This document shows positions 16,703-25,842 of a DNA stretch of 64,000 bases, one piece after another. Below the pieces are notes generated by a model. The model had not been told where the DNA came from, did not search any database, and saw nothing but the letters and a program-made list of their open reading frames with translations. How positions within the stretch are numbered: position 1 is the first letter of the stretch; every line of letters begins with the position of its first letter. The position numbers and the translations under genes were made by a program. This DNA is from Phreatobacter sp. Its GTDB lineage: Bacteria > Pseudomonadota > Alphaproteobacteria > Rhizobiales > Phreatobacteraceae. The stretch spans positions 62,001-126,000 of the forward strand of contig NZ_JAUYFA010000070.1 in assembly GCF_030691135.1 (NCBI RefSeq). The letters run 5' to 3'.

Positions 16703-17461
16703 CTAACGCAGGATCCGGTCGAGCAGCGGCAGGCTGGTGAGCGCGGCGATGGCGATCACCGCGAAGGCGACGGGCCGGAACAGGCGCGGATCGGCCCTGT
16801 CGAAGAGCAGCGAGCCGAGGCCGATGCCGATTCCATAGGGCAGGATCGTCCAGGCGGCGCCGCGGAACACCTCCGAGGTGAAGATGCCGGCGAGCGCCAG
16901 AAGGCTCATCGAAAGCACCGAAGCCGGCACGAAAAACGCGACTGAGGAGCCGCGCACGCCGGCATTGTGGCTCGGCCCGGCCAGCCAGAACAGCGACAGC
17001 ACCATGCCGCCGAGGCTGGCCAGTCCCGAAATGATGCCGGAGGCGGCGCCCGTCGCCAGCGTCGCGGGCAGGCCGGGCGAGCGCTCGATGCGCCCGACCA
17101 GGAGGAGAAGCGTCAGGACCAGCACAATGGACAGGGACGTGACCCAGCGCACCGGCGTCGGGTCGATGGTGACCAGCAGCCAGACGCCGATGGGCAGACC
17201 GACGACGTAGCCGACGAAGAGCGGGCCGATCTCGCCCCAGCGTGCATGGCGCCAGGTGGAGCGGATCATGGCGAGCTGCAGGACGGCGTCGATGATCGAC
17301 ATGATGCCGATGGCGGCCTTCGGGCCGAGATAGGCGCCGGCCACCGGCATGAAGATCATGGCTGAACCGAAGCCGGTATAACCGCGGACCGTGCCGGCGA
17401 AGAAGGCGGCGACGAGGACGGCGATCGGCGGGGCGGAGCCGAGGGCGGCGGTGAGGTCCAA
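16703..17461 (-). CDS. TauE/SafE (TSUP) family permease
   Basis: A 252-residue membrane protein with about eight hydrophobic helices and the family motif region GFGSAMIFMPVAGAYLGPKA near the N-terminus, repeated as ASGIISGLASLGG in the second half. TSUP proteins export sulfite, sulfoacetate or other organosulfur anions; the substrate here cannot be read. The only in-frame start is TTG 17461 with a weak ribosome site, since no ATG precedes the first helix. It is convergent with yebC. Confidence 0.82.
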   Translation of the reverse strand: MDLTAALGSAPPIAVLVAAFFAGTVRGYTGFGSAMIFMPVAGAYLGPKAAIGIMSIIDAVLQLAMIRSTWRHARWGEIGPLFVGYVVGLPIGVWLLVTIDPTPVRWVTSLSIVLVLTLLLLVGRIERSPGLPATLATGAASGIISGLASLGGMVLSLFWLAGPSHNAGVRGSSVAFFVPASVLSMSLLALAGIFTSEVFRGAAWTILPYGIGIGLGSLLFDRADPRLFRPVAFAVIAIAALTSLPLLDRILR

Positions 17462-17559
17462 GGGGGAAGCCTTCGAGCGTTTCCGGACGTTTCCCGTCGC
17501 TTACGGGGATTTTCCCGGCTCCGGAACCGGCGGCGACGCGGGACACGCCTGCACATGGA

Positions 17560-18597
17560 CTAGGCCTCGGCGACCCTCGCGCCCTTGCAGCCGTGGCCGA
17601 AGCGTTCGCGGTAGTCGCGCGGGCTCAGCGCCGTGGCGCGGCTGAAGTGGTGCCGCAGTGTCGCCGTACTGCCGAAGCCCGAGAGCCTCGCCACCTCCTC
17701 GATAGGCAGCGCGGTCGCCTCCAGCAATCGCCGGGCCTCGTCCACGCGCACGCCGGCCAGCCACTCTCCCGGCGATGTCCCCGTCGCCTCCGCAAACCGG
17801 CGCAGGAAGCTGCGCTCGCTCAGGGCGGCCTTCCGCGCCATGTCCGCGATCGTCCAGCGGTGTCGCGGATCGGCCCGCACGAGGTCGAGCAGCGGCGACA
17901 GCCGGCTTTCCGGGCGTTTGGGCACCGGTCGCTCCACGAATTGCGCCTGGCCGCCGTTGCGATGGGCCGGCATGACGATGCGGCGGGCGACGCTATTGGC
18001 GGCATCGGTGCCGAAATCGGAGCGTACGATGTGAAGCATGAGGTCGATGCCGGCCGCCGAGCCGGCGGATGTGAGCACGCGCCCCTCCTCGACATAGAGC
18101 ACGGACGCGTCCACTGCGACCTGAGGATGCGCCCTCTCCAGCGCCTCGGCGTAGCGCCAATGCGTCGCGGCCCGCCTCCCGTCGAGAAGTCCCGTCGCAG
18201 CGAGCACGAACGCGCCCGAACAGATCGAGGCGAGCCGCGCGCCGCGGGCATGGGCCGCCAGCAGGGCTCCTCGCAGCCGCTCCGGAACGGGTTCGCCTGC
18301 GCCCTTCCAGCCGGGCATGACGATCAGGTCGGCGTCCTCGAGCAGTTCCAGCCCGCCGTCCACCTCGAACCGCAAGCCGCCATGGGCGCGCAGCACTCCG
18401 GAATCGACCGCCGCAGTGGCGAAGCGGTACCAGCCGGCACCCATCTCTGGCCGGGCGAGGCCGAACACCTCTGCGGCGATGGCGTATTCGAAGGTGCAGA
18501 GCCCGTCATAGGCGATGGCGACGACCAGCGGGCCGGTCGTCGGAGCTTCCATCCGCTCGACGGGCGTGTTCGATGATTCTGGCGCGATCTTCAGCAT
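17560..18597 (-). CDS. GlxA-family transcriptional regulator (DJ-1/PfpI plus AraC HTH)
   Basis: A 345-residue regulator with an N-terminal DJ-1/PfpI-like (class I glutamine amidotransferase) domain (VVAIAYDGLCTFEYAIAAEV, and the nucleophile-elbow-like ICSGAFVLAATGLLDGRRAT) and a C-terminal AraC helix-turn-helix pair (TIADMARKAALSERSFLRRF and ARLSGFGSTATLRHHF). It is divergent from the rhodanese gene with 77 bases between start codons, a pairing seen widely in proteobacteria, so it probably controls that gene. ATG 18597 is chosen; 18552 would begin right at the conserved domain. Confidence 0.87.
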   Translation of the reverse strand: MLKIAPESSNTPVERMEAPTTGPLVVAIAYDGLCTFEYAIAAEVFGLARPEMGAGWYRFATAAVDSGVLRAHGGLRFEVDGGLELLEDADLIVMPGWKGAGEPVPERLRGALLAAHARGARLASICSGAFVLAATGLLDGRRAATHWRYAEALERAHPQVAVDASVLYVEEGRVLTSAGSAAGIDLMLHIVRSDFGTDAANSVARRIVMPAHRNGGQAQFVERPVPKRPESRLSPLLDLVRADPRHRWTIADMARKAALSERSFLRRFAEATGTSPGEWLAGVRVDEARRLLEATALPIEEVARLSGFGSTATLRHHFSRATALSPRDYRERFGHGCKGARVAEA

Positions 18598-18674
18598 GGA
18601 TGGCAAACCTGCCACTCGCGCGGCGGCGAGGGAAGCAGGAAAAACGGGCATCGCCGACACGAGGAGACAAGACC

Positions 18675-19094
18675 ATGCCCAGCACCGTAACCCGGATCCC
18701 GGCTGCGCCCCCAGCCGAAGCCGAGGCTCATTTCGCCGCCGAATTCACCTTCGAGGCCGACTGCTGGGACGTTCACGAAGCCATGAGCCAGGGGGCCGAC
18801 TTCGTGCTTCTGGACGTGCGCGGGCCGGCGCTGTTCGCAGCGGGCCATGTTCCCGGCGCGATCAACCTGCCGCATGGCAAGATCATCGCGTCGAAGATGG
18901 CGCATTGGCCGGAAGGCACACTGTTCGTCACCTACTGCGCCGGGCCCCACTGCAACGGAGCCGCCCGCGGCGCCCTGCGGCTCGCGCAACTCGGCCGGCC
19001 CGTCAAGATCATGGCCGGCGGGGTCACCGGCTGGCTCGACGAGGGTTTCGCGCTGGAGACGGCAGGTGCCGCCGAGCCTCCGCCGGATCGCTGA
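18675..19094 (+). CDS. Rhodanese-like domain protein
   Basis: A 139-residue single-domain sulfurtransferase-like protein. It shows the FVLLDVRGPALFAAGHVPGA segment and an active-site loop starting at the persulfide-forming Cys in TYCAGPHCNGA, followed by LGRPVKIMAGGVTGWLDEGF. The gene has a strong GAGGAGACAAG ribosome site at ATG 18675 and is divergent from the GlxA-type regulator. The sulfur donor and acceptor are unknown. Confidence 0.88.
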   Translation: MPSTVTRIPAAPPAEAEAHFAAEFTFEADCWDVHEAMSQGADFVLLDVRGPALFAAGHVPGAINLPHGKIIASKMAHWPEGTLFVTYCAGPHCNGAARGALRLAQLGRPVKIMAGGVTGWLDEGFALETAGAAEPPPDR

Positions 19095-19173
19095 TGACAG
19101 CCCTCCCCGGCATGGTGAGCCTCGCCACGATCAGCGGTGGCTGATCATGGCGATCGAGGCCTAGATTGCAGCG

Positions 19174-19668
19174 ATGAGTCCCACGATTCGCATTCTCGGC
19201 ATCGATCCTGGCCTCCGCCGCACTGGCTGGGGCATCATCGACGTCACCGGCAACCGCCTCGCCTTCGTCGCCTGCGGCACGGTGACGTCCGACGACAAGG
19301 CCGAGCTCGGGCCGCGGCTCGCCCAGCTGCACCGCGGCCTTTCGGACGTGCTCGCCGCCTGGTCGCCGGACGAGGCGGCGGTGGAGCAGACCTTCGTCAA
19401 CAAGGATGCGGGGGCGACCCTGAAGCTCGGCCAGGCCCGCGGCATCGCCATGGTGGTACCGGCGCTGGCCGGGCTTTCCGTGGCCGAATACGAGCCGAAC
19501 AAGGTCAAGAAGTCGGTGGTCGGCGCCGGCCATGCCGAGAAGAACCAGATCCACATGATGATCGGCATCCTGCTGCCCAAGGCCGCCCCGAAGACGATGG
19601 ACGCCGCCGACGCGCTGGCCATCGCCATCACCCATGCCCATCACCGCACAGGGTCGGGGAGGCGTTGA
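19174..19668 (+). CDS. ruvC: Crossover junction endodeoxyribonuclease RuvC
   Basis: A 164-residue Holliday-junction resolvase that nicks four-way junctions during recombinational repair with RuvAB. The catalytic acidic residues sit in [12 protein letters not shown] (Asp at residue 10), VEQTFVNKD (Glu), and [15 protein letters not shown] near the C-terminus. Length is typical. ruvA and ruvB are not adjacent in this window, which ends differently from the common ruvCAB order. Confidence 0.95.
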   Translation: MSPTIRILGIDPGLRRTGWGIIDVTGNRLAFVACGTVTSDDKAELGPRLAQLHRGLSDVLAAWSPDEAAVEQTFVNKDAGATLKLGQARGIAMVVPALAGLSVAEYEPNKVKKSVVGAGHAEKNQIHMMIGILLPKAAPKTMDAADALAIAITHAHHRTGSGRR

Positions 19669-19764
19669 GCCGGCTCCCGGTGCTCGGGAGCGGGCGGACA
19701 TGCCCGCATGGACTGATCCTCCTTGACCGCCGGGGCGCATGCGCCTATCCCGGTCGGCGGGACA

Positions 19765-19803
19765 TACCCCCCCAACGGGGTACGCCCATCTGTGAGGATG
19801 GAG
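19765..19803 (+). promoter_or_regulatory. Two-hairpin serC leader, second hairpin masking the ribosome site
   Basis: Hairpin 1 is TACCCC-CCCAAC-GGGGTA (19765-19782). Hairpin 2 is CCATC-TGTGAG-GATGG (19786-19801), whose 3' arm overlaps the GGAG ribosome site (19800-19803) of serC. The location and layout resemble the 'serC' leader motif described upstream of serC in Alphaproteobacteria (Rfam family), thought to regulate serC translation. Identity with that motif is my inference. Confidence 0.55.
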
Positions 19804-19809
19804 ATCCAA

Positions 19810-20985
<1,176 letters not shown>

Positions 20986-20997
20986 AGCTGCCGAAGA

Positions 20998-21150
20998 ACC
21001 CTCTCCCGAAGCGGGGGAGGGTGCCGCCGTCACGCGCCGGGTGAGGGAACTGCCTCGTCCGCACGGACGGCCGGCCGCCGCGACTGCCTACGCTTCACTT
21101 CCCCTCACCCGGCTGCTCCGCAGCCACCCTCTCGCACAAGGGGAGAGGGT
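20998..21150. repeat. Inverted pair of intergenic repeats between serC and serA
   Basis: ACCCTCTCC-C...GGGGGAGGGT at 20998-21022 followed by CCGGGTGAGGG (21038-21047) is mirrored by CCCTCACCCGG (21102-21112) and a second ACCCTCTC...GGAGAGGGT unit (21126-21150). Each unit is itself a hairpin. These are dispersed intergenic palindromes, probably not serA-specific, but they could attenuate read-through from serC. Confidence 0.65.
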
Positions 21151-21226
21151 CGGTCGGAGCCCTTCCCCTTTGCCCGCGCCCGAAGGCGCACCTTCTCCGC
21201 AACAGGAGGAGGCCGTGGAGCCCATC

Positions 21227-22819
21227 ATGACCAAACCCCGCGTTCTCATTTCCGACGCCCTGTCGCCCGCCGCCGTCCAGATCTTCAAGGACCGCGGCAT
21301 CGACGTCGACTTCCAGCCGGCCCTCGGCAAGGACAAGGATAAGCTCGCCGCCATCATCGGCGACTATGACGGCCTCGCCATCCGCTCGGCGACCAAGGTG
21401 ACGCCGGCGATCCTCGCCAATGCCACGAAGCTGAAGGTGATCGGCCGCGCCGGCATCGGCGTCGACAATGTCGACATCCCGAACGCCACATCCAAGGGCG
21501 TCATCGTGATGAACACGCCCTTCGGCAATTCGATCACGACGGCCGAGCACGCCATCGCCATGATGTTCGCCATCGCCCGCCAGATCCCCGACGCCGACCG
21601 CACGACCCAGGCGGGGCAGTGGGAGAAGAACAAGTATATGGGCGTCGAGCTGACCTCGAAGACGCTGGGCGTCATCGGCTGCGGAAATATCGGCTCCATC
21701 GTCGCCGACCGGGCCCTCGGCCTGAAGATGAAGGTCATCGCCTTCGATCCCTATCTGTCGCCCGAGCGGGCCGTCTCCATCGGCGTCGAGAAGGTCGAGC
21801 TGGACGAACTGCTGCGCCGCGCCGACTTCATCACGCTGCATGTGCCGATGACGGCGCAGACGAAGAACGTCCTCTCCCGCGAGGCGCTCGCCAGGACCAA
21901 GAAGGGCGTTCGCATCATCAACTGTGCCCGCGGCGGTCTGGTCGACGAGCAGGCGCTGCGCGACGCGCTTGATGCCGGCCATGTGGCGGGCGCGGCCTTC
22001 GACGTCTTCGCCGAGGAGCCGGCGACCGCCAACCCGCTCTTCGGCCATCCCAACGTCATCTGCACGCCGCACCTCGGCGCCGCCACGACGGAGGCGCAGG
22101 AGAATGTCGCGCTGCAGGTGGCCGAGCAGATGTCGGACTACCTTCTGTCGGGCGCCATCACCAATGCGGTGAACTTCCCCTCGATCTCGGCGGAAGACGC
22201 GCCGAAGCTCAGGCCCTTCGTGGCGCTCGCCGAGAAGCTCGGTTCCTTCCTCGGCCAGCTCACGGAAGCGCCGATCAAGGGCATCCGCATCGAATATGAA
22301 GGCAAGGTCGCCGACCTCAACGTCCGCCCGCTCACCGCCGCGGCGGTGACCGGCGTGCTCCGGCCCTTCCTGTCCGACATCAACATGGTCAATGCCGTGC
22401 CGATCGCCAACGACAAGGGCATCACGGTGGACGAGGTGAAGCGCGAGGCGCCGGGCGGCAATCTCGAGAGCCGCATCATGATCACGGTGGAGGCCGAGGA
22501 CATGCCGCGCCATGCCGCTGGCACTGTTCTCGCCGACGGCAAGCCGCGCATCGTCGAGATCCGCGCCATTGCCATGGACGCGGAGTTCGCCGACCACATG
22601 CTCTATGTGCGCAACGACGACAAGCCGGGCTTCATCGGCCGCTTCGGCTCGTTGCTCGGCGATGCCGGCGTCAATATCGCGACCTTCAATCTCGGTCGCG
22701 ACAAGCCGGGCGGCGACGCCATCTGCTTCGTGGCGGTGGACGAGCGCATCTCGGACGACCTGCTCGCCCAGATCCACGCGATCCCGCAGGTGAAGCGCGC
22801 CCGCCGCCTGGCGTTCTGA
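21227..22819 (+). CDS. serA: D-3-phosphoglycerate dehydrogenase (long form)
   Basis: A 530-residue enzyme that catalyses NAD-dependent oxidation of 3-phosphoglycerate. The domain order is substrate domain split around a Rossmann domain (GVIGCGNIGSIVADRALGLK; catalytic NCARGGLVDE and TPHLGAATTEAQ), then the intervening ASB domain and a C-terminal ACT domain (LYVRNDDKPGFIGRFGSLLG) that usually binds serine for feedback control. Length is exactly that of the long class. ATG 21227 has GGAGG and GTGGAG upstream. With serC it forms the serine-synthesis pair; a second, shorter SerA-type gene is at 5404. Confidence 0.95.
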   Translation: MTKPRVLISDALSPAAVQIFKDRGIDVDFQPALGKDKDKLAAIIGDYDGLAIRSATKVTPAILANATKLKVIGRAGIGVDNVDIPNATSKGVIVMNTPFGNSITTAEHAIAMMFAIARQIPDADRTTQAGQWEKNKYMGVELTSKTLGVIGCGNIGSIVADRALGLKMKVIAFDPYLSPERAVSIGVEKVELDELLRRADFITLHVPMTAQTKNVLSREALARTKKGVRIINCARGGLVDEQALRDALDAGHVAGAAFDVFAEEPATANPLFGHPNVICTPHLGAATTEAQENVALQVAEQMSDYLLSGAITNAVNFPSISAEDAPKLRPFVALAEKLGSFLGQLTEAPIKGIRIEYEGKVADLNVRPLTAAAVTGVLRPFLSDINMVNAVPIANDKGITVDEVKREAPGGNLESRIMITVEAEDMPRHAAGTVLADGKPRIVEIRAIAMDAEFADHMLYVRNDDKPGFIGRFGSLLGDAGVNIATFNLGRDKPGGDAICFVAVDERISDDLLAQIHAIPQVKRARRLAF

Positions 22820-22840
22820 GGGGCGTCGCGCGCCGTCATA

Positions 22841-22994
22841 GGCCCCACCCTTAACCTCCCCTCGCTGCCGCGAGGGGAGGGGGACTACCGCGTCGCGCCC
22901 AGCCCGCCCGGTCGAGCCTGGCACAAGGTGCGAAACGACTGTGAGCGGCTGAAGCCCCCCTCCCCGCGCAGCGGGGAGGGTGAGGGTGGGGCCC
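22841..22994. repeat. Inverted pair of GC-rich intergenic repeats
   Basis: The unit 'GGCCCCACCCTTA-CCTCCC...GAGGGGGACTACCGCGTCGCG' at 22841-22898 is the same family as the copies around 46.4 and 47.2 kb. A reverse-oriented unit (CCCCTCCCC...GGGGAGGGTGAGGGTGGGGCC) occupies 22957-22994. The pair lies between serA and a small membrane-protein gene. Confidence 0.75.
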
Positions 22995-23085
22995 TGCTTC
23001 ACGATCAAAACCGCAGTCGCGATCCAGGCCCCGCCCGCCACGGCCTGCGCTACACTCGCACGACCCGATTCGCCGGAACCTGCCC

Positions 23086-23535
23086 ATGTACGTGCTCGCC
23101 CGTCTGTCCTTCGGCTTCGTCGTGGGGGCCCTCGCGGTTGTTCTCGCCCTGCAGGGTGCGGTCTGGCTGATGGGCCAGGTCGGCATGGCCGCCATCCAGC
23201 TCTTCCCGATGCGGGCGCCGCTGCCGGCGACCCTGCCGGGGCTCACCCAGCCGGCGATCATCGGCGGGCTCTGGGGTCTCCTGTTCATCCTGATCTGGGA
23301 CCGCTGGGGCCGCCAGGGCATCGTCAAGGGGGCCGGCTTCGGCACGCTCTTCGGTCTCGTCGGTCCCGGCCTGGTGCTCTGGGTCGTCTGGCCTGCGCTG
23401 CGCGGTGCGGCCTTGTTCGAGGGCGGCAATGCCGGGCGGATCGTCGCCGGCGCGGCCCTGGCTGTAGCCTTCGGCATCGGCCTTGCCTGGATCGGCCAGA
23501 TCCTCAACGGCTACATGCGCTACGCGGCGCGCTGA
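23086..23535 (+). CDS. Hypothetical membrane protein with about four helices
   Basis: A 149-residue hydrophobic protein with four predicted transmembrane segments: LSFGFVVGALAVVLALQGAV, AIIGGLWGLLFILIW, FGTLFGLVGPGLVLWVVWPA and AGAALAVAFGIGLAWIG. No enzymatic motif is visible and the family is not recognised. Its stop codon touches the end of the convergent transporter gene with no spacer. Confidence 0.7.
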   Translation: MYVLARLSFGFVVGALAVVLALQGAVWLMGQVGMAAIQLFPMRAPLPATLPGLTQPAIIGGLWGLLFILIWDRWGRQGIVKGAGFGTLFGLVGPGLVLWVVWPALRGAALFEGGNAGRIVAGAALAVAFGIGLAWIGQILNGYMRYAAR

Positions 23536-24420
23536 TCAGCGCTTGCCGCTCTCGGCGATGGCGATGCCGCCCAGCACCAGCAGTAGCGCCACGGCGTGGT
23601 ACCAGGCGAAGACCTCGCCGAGGATCAGCGGCCCGAGAATGGCCGCCCAGACCGGCACGAGATTGACCCAGAGACCCGCCCGGCCCGGCCCGATCAGCTC
23701 GACGCCGCGCATGAAGAAGATCTGGGCGACGAAGCCCGGCAATACCGCGACATAGAGGATGATGAGCCAGCCGTTGAGGTCCGGCCATTGCGCCGTGCCA
23801 TGGGCCATCTCGGCAGCGAGCAGCGGCAGCGACGAGATGAACGCCACCAGCGCCAGCGCCATGAAGAAGGGGCGCGGCGAGATGGCGGGGCGGTTGCGCA
23901 GCGCCACCGTGTAGGCGGCATAGCCGAGGCAGGCGACCAGCATCAGCACGTCGCCGAAATTGAAGGCGAGCCCGGTCAGCACGGCGAGATCGCCGCGCGC
24001 CGCCAGCAGGGCGATGCCGGCGATGGTCACGACGATGCCGATGGCCTGCAGGGCCGTCACGGCGGTGCGATGGACGAGATAGGCGCCGGTCAGAACCATC
24101 ACCGGGATCGATCCCTGGATGATGCCGATGTTGACGGCGGTGGTGTAGAGGGCGGCGAGATAGAAGAGGGCGTTGAAGCCGGTGAAGCCGACGACGCCCA
24201 GGATGACCAGCCATTTCCAGTTGGCGCGGATCTGGGGCCATTCACGCAGAAAGGCCGGACCGGCGATGGCGATCATCAGCGACAGCGTGCCCACCCAGCG
24301 CAGCGTCGTCAGCATCATCGGCGAGACATGGCCGATGGCCAGGCGGCTGGCGATGGCGTTGCCCGCCCAGATCAGGGTCGTGGCGGCGAGAATGAGGTAG
24401 GGGCGGTCGTAAAGGCGCAT
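23536..24420 (-). CDS. DMT-superfamily (EamA) transporter
   Basis: A 294-residue protein with ten hydrophobic helices in two homologous EamA halves, starting YLILAATTLIWAGNAIASRL and repeating as GDVLMLVACLGYAAYTVALR. Drug/metabolite transporters of this family export amino acids, nucleobases or other metabolites; the substrate is not predictable. The ATG at 24420 starts the gene divergently from the pst operon, 296 bases away. Confidence 0.88.
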   Translation of the reverse strand: MRLYDRPYLILAATTLIWAGNAIASRLAIGHVSPMMLTTLRWVGTLSLMIAIAGPAFLREWPQIRANWKWLVILGVVGFTGFNALFYLAALYTTAVNIGIIQGSIPVMVLTGAYLVHRTAVTALQAIGIVVTIAGIALLAARGDLAVLTGLAFNFGDVLMLVACLGYAAYTVALRNRPAISPRPFFMALALVAFISSLPLLAAEMAHGTAQWPDLNGWLIILYVAVLPGFVAQIFFMRGVELIGPGRAGLWVNLVPVWAAILGPLILGEVFAWYHAVALLLVLGGIAIAESGKR

Positions 24421-24550
24421 GCGCTCGAAAAACCCTGCTGGATTCGCACTATAGCGCCGCTATCCGCTGTCCGGCAGCCATGCCCGACGCAGCCGAGCAA
24501 TGCCGCCCCAGAGATTAACGCCGAGTCATCCGGTCTTTGCGACAAATTGG

Positions 24551-24569
24551 ATAGATATAGGCTATCTAT
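24551..24569 (+). promoter_or_regulatory. AT-rich perfect dyad upstream of pstS
   Basis: ATAGATA-TAGGC-TATCTAT is a perfect 7-bp inverted repeat inside an AT-rich stretch (about 24540-24600) that contrasts with the high GC of the rest of the window. It looks like an operator for a dimeric regulator or an UP-like element of the pst promoter; no regulator is known for it. Confidence 0.45.
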
Positions 24570-24600
24570 ATGAAAAATATAAGCAATCTATTTCATCTTT

Positions 24601-24618
24601 CTGTCAAGCAGAGGTCAT
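24601..24618 (+). promoter_or_regulatory. Pho box-like direct repeat before pstS
   Basis: CTGTCAA-GCAG-AGGTCAT fits the 7-4-7 PhoB-binding repeat (CTGTCAT-N4-CTGTCAT) with six and five matches per half. It ends about 100 bases before the pstS start codon, a normal distance for phosphate-starvation control of the transporter. Confidence 0.65.
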
Positions 24619-24716
24619 AGAAGTATCGCGCAGCGGCCCTATCCAATGGCTGCATCCCTTGTCCGCCCCGCGCACTGAGGCGCAGGACGAGGTTCCTCCA
24701 GGGACAGGAGCATCCT

Positions 24717-25748
24717 GTGAAACTCTCTTTCTTCCTTTCGGCCGCGGTCTTCGCGATCGGCGGTACGGTTCTCGCCACGGCGCCGGCGAATGCCCAGGCC
24801 CGTGACCGCATCCAGATCACCGGTTCCTCGACCGTGTTCCCCTTCACCACCACGGTTGCGGAGCGCTTCTCGCAGCGCGGTGGCCGCGCGCCGATCGTCG
24901 AGTCGACCGGCACCGGTGGCGGCATGCGTCTGTTCTGCGCCGGCGTCGGCCTGAACACGCCCGACATCACCAATGCCTCGCGCCGCATCACGCAGAACGA
25001 GTTCAACACCTGCAAGACCAACGGCGTCGACATCGTCGAGCTGCAGATCGGCTTCGACGGTATCGTCCTGACCAATTCCAAGCTGGGCCCGAAAATGCAG
25101 CTCACTCTCGAGCAGCTCTATCTCGCCCTCGCCGCCAAGATCCCGAACGCCCAGGGCCAGCTCGTCGACAACACGAACCGGAACTGGTCGGACATCGCGC
25201 CGAACCTGCCGAACGTGAAGATCGAGGTCATCGGGCCGCCGCCGACGTCCGGCACCCGCGACTCGTTCAACGAGCTCGGCCTGCTCGCCGGCTGCCAGGA
25301 GCACGCCAAGCGCCGCAACATGCAGATCGCCAGCCGTGAGTGCCAGCAGATCCGCGCCGACGGCGGCTTCATCGAAGGTGGCGAGAACGACAACATCATC
25401 GTCCAGCGTCTCGTCGCCAATCCGACGGCCTTCGGTATCTTCGGGTACTCGTTCCTCGAAGAGAACCACGACAAGGTTCAGGGCGCCGTGCTCGGTGGTT
25501 ACGAGCCGACGGTCGATAACATCCAGAGCGGCAAGTGGCCGATGGCCCGCTCCATGTTCGTCTATCTGAAGAAGAACCACATCGGCACCGTTCCGGGCCT
25601 GCAGGACTTCTTCAACGAATATGCTTCCGAGCAGGCCATGGGTGAAGACGGCTACCTCGAGAAGAAGGGCCTCGTCCCGAGCCCGGCCGCCGATCGTGCA
25701 CGGTTCCGTGCCGGTGTCGCGGCCGCGACCTCGATGGCCGGCCTCTGA
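24717..25748 (+). CDS. pstS: Phosphate ABC transporter substrate-binding protein
   Basis: A 343-residue periplasmic protein with a clear signal peptide ending AnaQ-like (ATAPANAQA). It carries the PstS phosphate-binding loops ITGSSTVFPFTT, STGTGGGMRLFCAGVG and SGTRDSFNELG. It captures inorganic phosphate and delivers it to PstCA. Start is GTG 24717 with AGGAG six bases upstream. First gene of pstSCAB; an internal hairpin after it may let pstS mRNA accumulate above the membrane components. Confidence 0.93.
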   Translation: MKLSFFLSAAVFAIGGTVLATAPANAQARDRIQITGSSTVFPFTTTVAERFSQRGGRAPIVESTGTGGGMRLFCAGVGLNTPDITNASRRITQNEFNTCKTNGVDIVELQIGFDGIVLTNSKLGPKMQLTLEQLYLALAAKIPNAQGQLVDNTNRNWSDIAPNLPNVKIEVIGPPPTSGTRDSFNELGLLAGCQEHAKRRNMQIASRECQQIRADGGFIEGGENDNIIVQRLVANPTAFGIFGYSFLEENHDKVQGAVLGGYEPTVDNIQSGKWPMARSMFVYLKKNHIGTVPGLQDFFNEYASEQAMGEDGYLEKKGLVPSPAADRARFRAGVAAATSMAGL

Positions 25749-25769
25749 TCTCTCGCTGACACGCTCAAA

Positions 25770-25793
25770 GGGGTCCGGCTTCGGCCGGGCCCC
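25770..25793 (+). terminator. Stem-loop between pstS and pstC
   Basis: A 10-bp stem (25770-25779 with 25784-25793, one G-T pair) with a TTCG loop and no T-tract. It most likely protects the pstS 3' end or partly terminates, giving excess binding protein, as in many transporter operons. Confidence 0.6.
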
Positions 25794-25842
25794 ACCGCCG
25801 GATGAGCCGGTGTGCTGACTTCGATCGCAGTGGAGGGCTTTC

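Noticed and set aside
20998-23000. CRISPR array in the repeat-rich intergenic regions
   Set aside because: Repeats are inverted palindromes with irregular spacing, with no regular spacer-repeat pattern and no cas genes.
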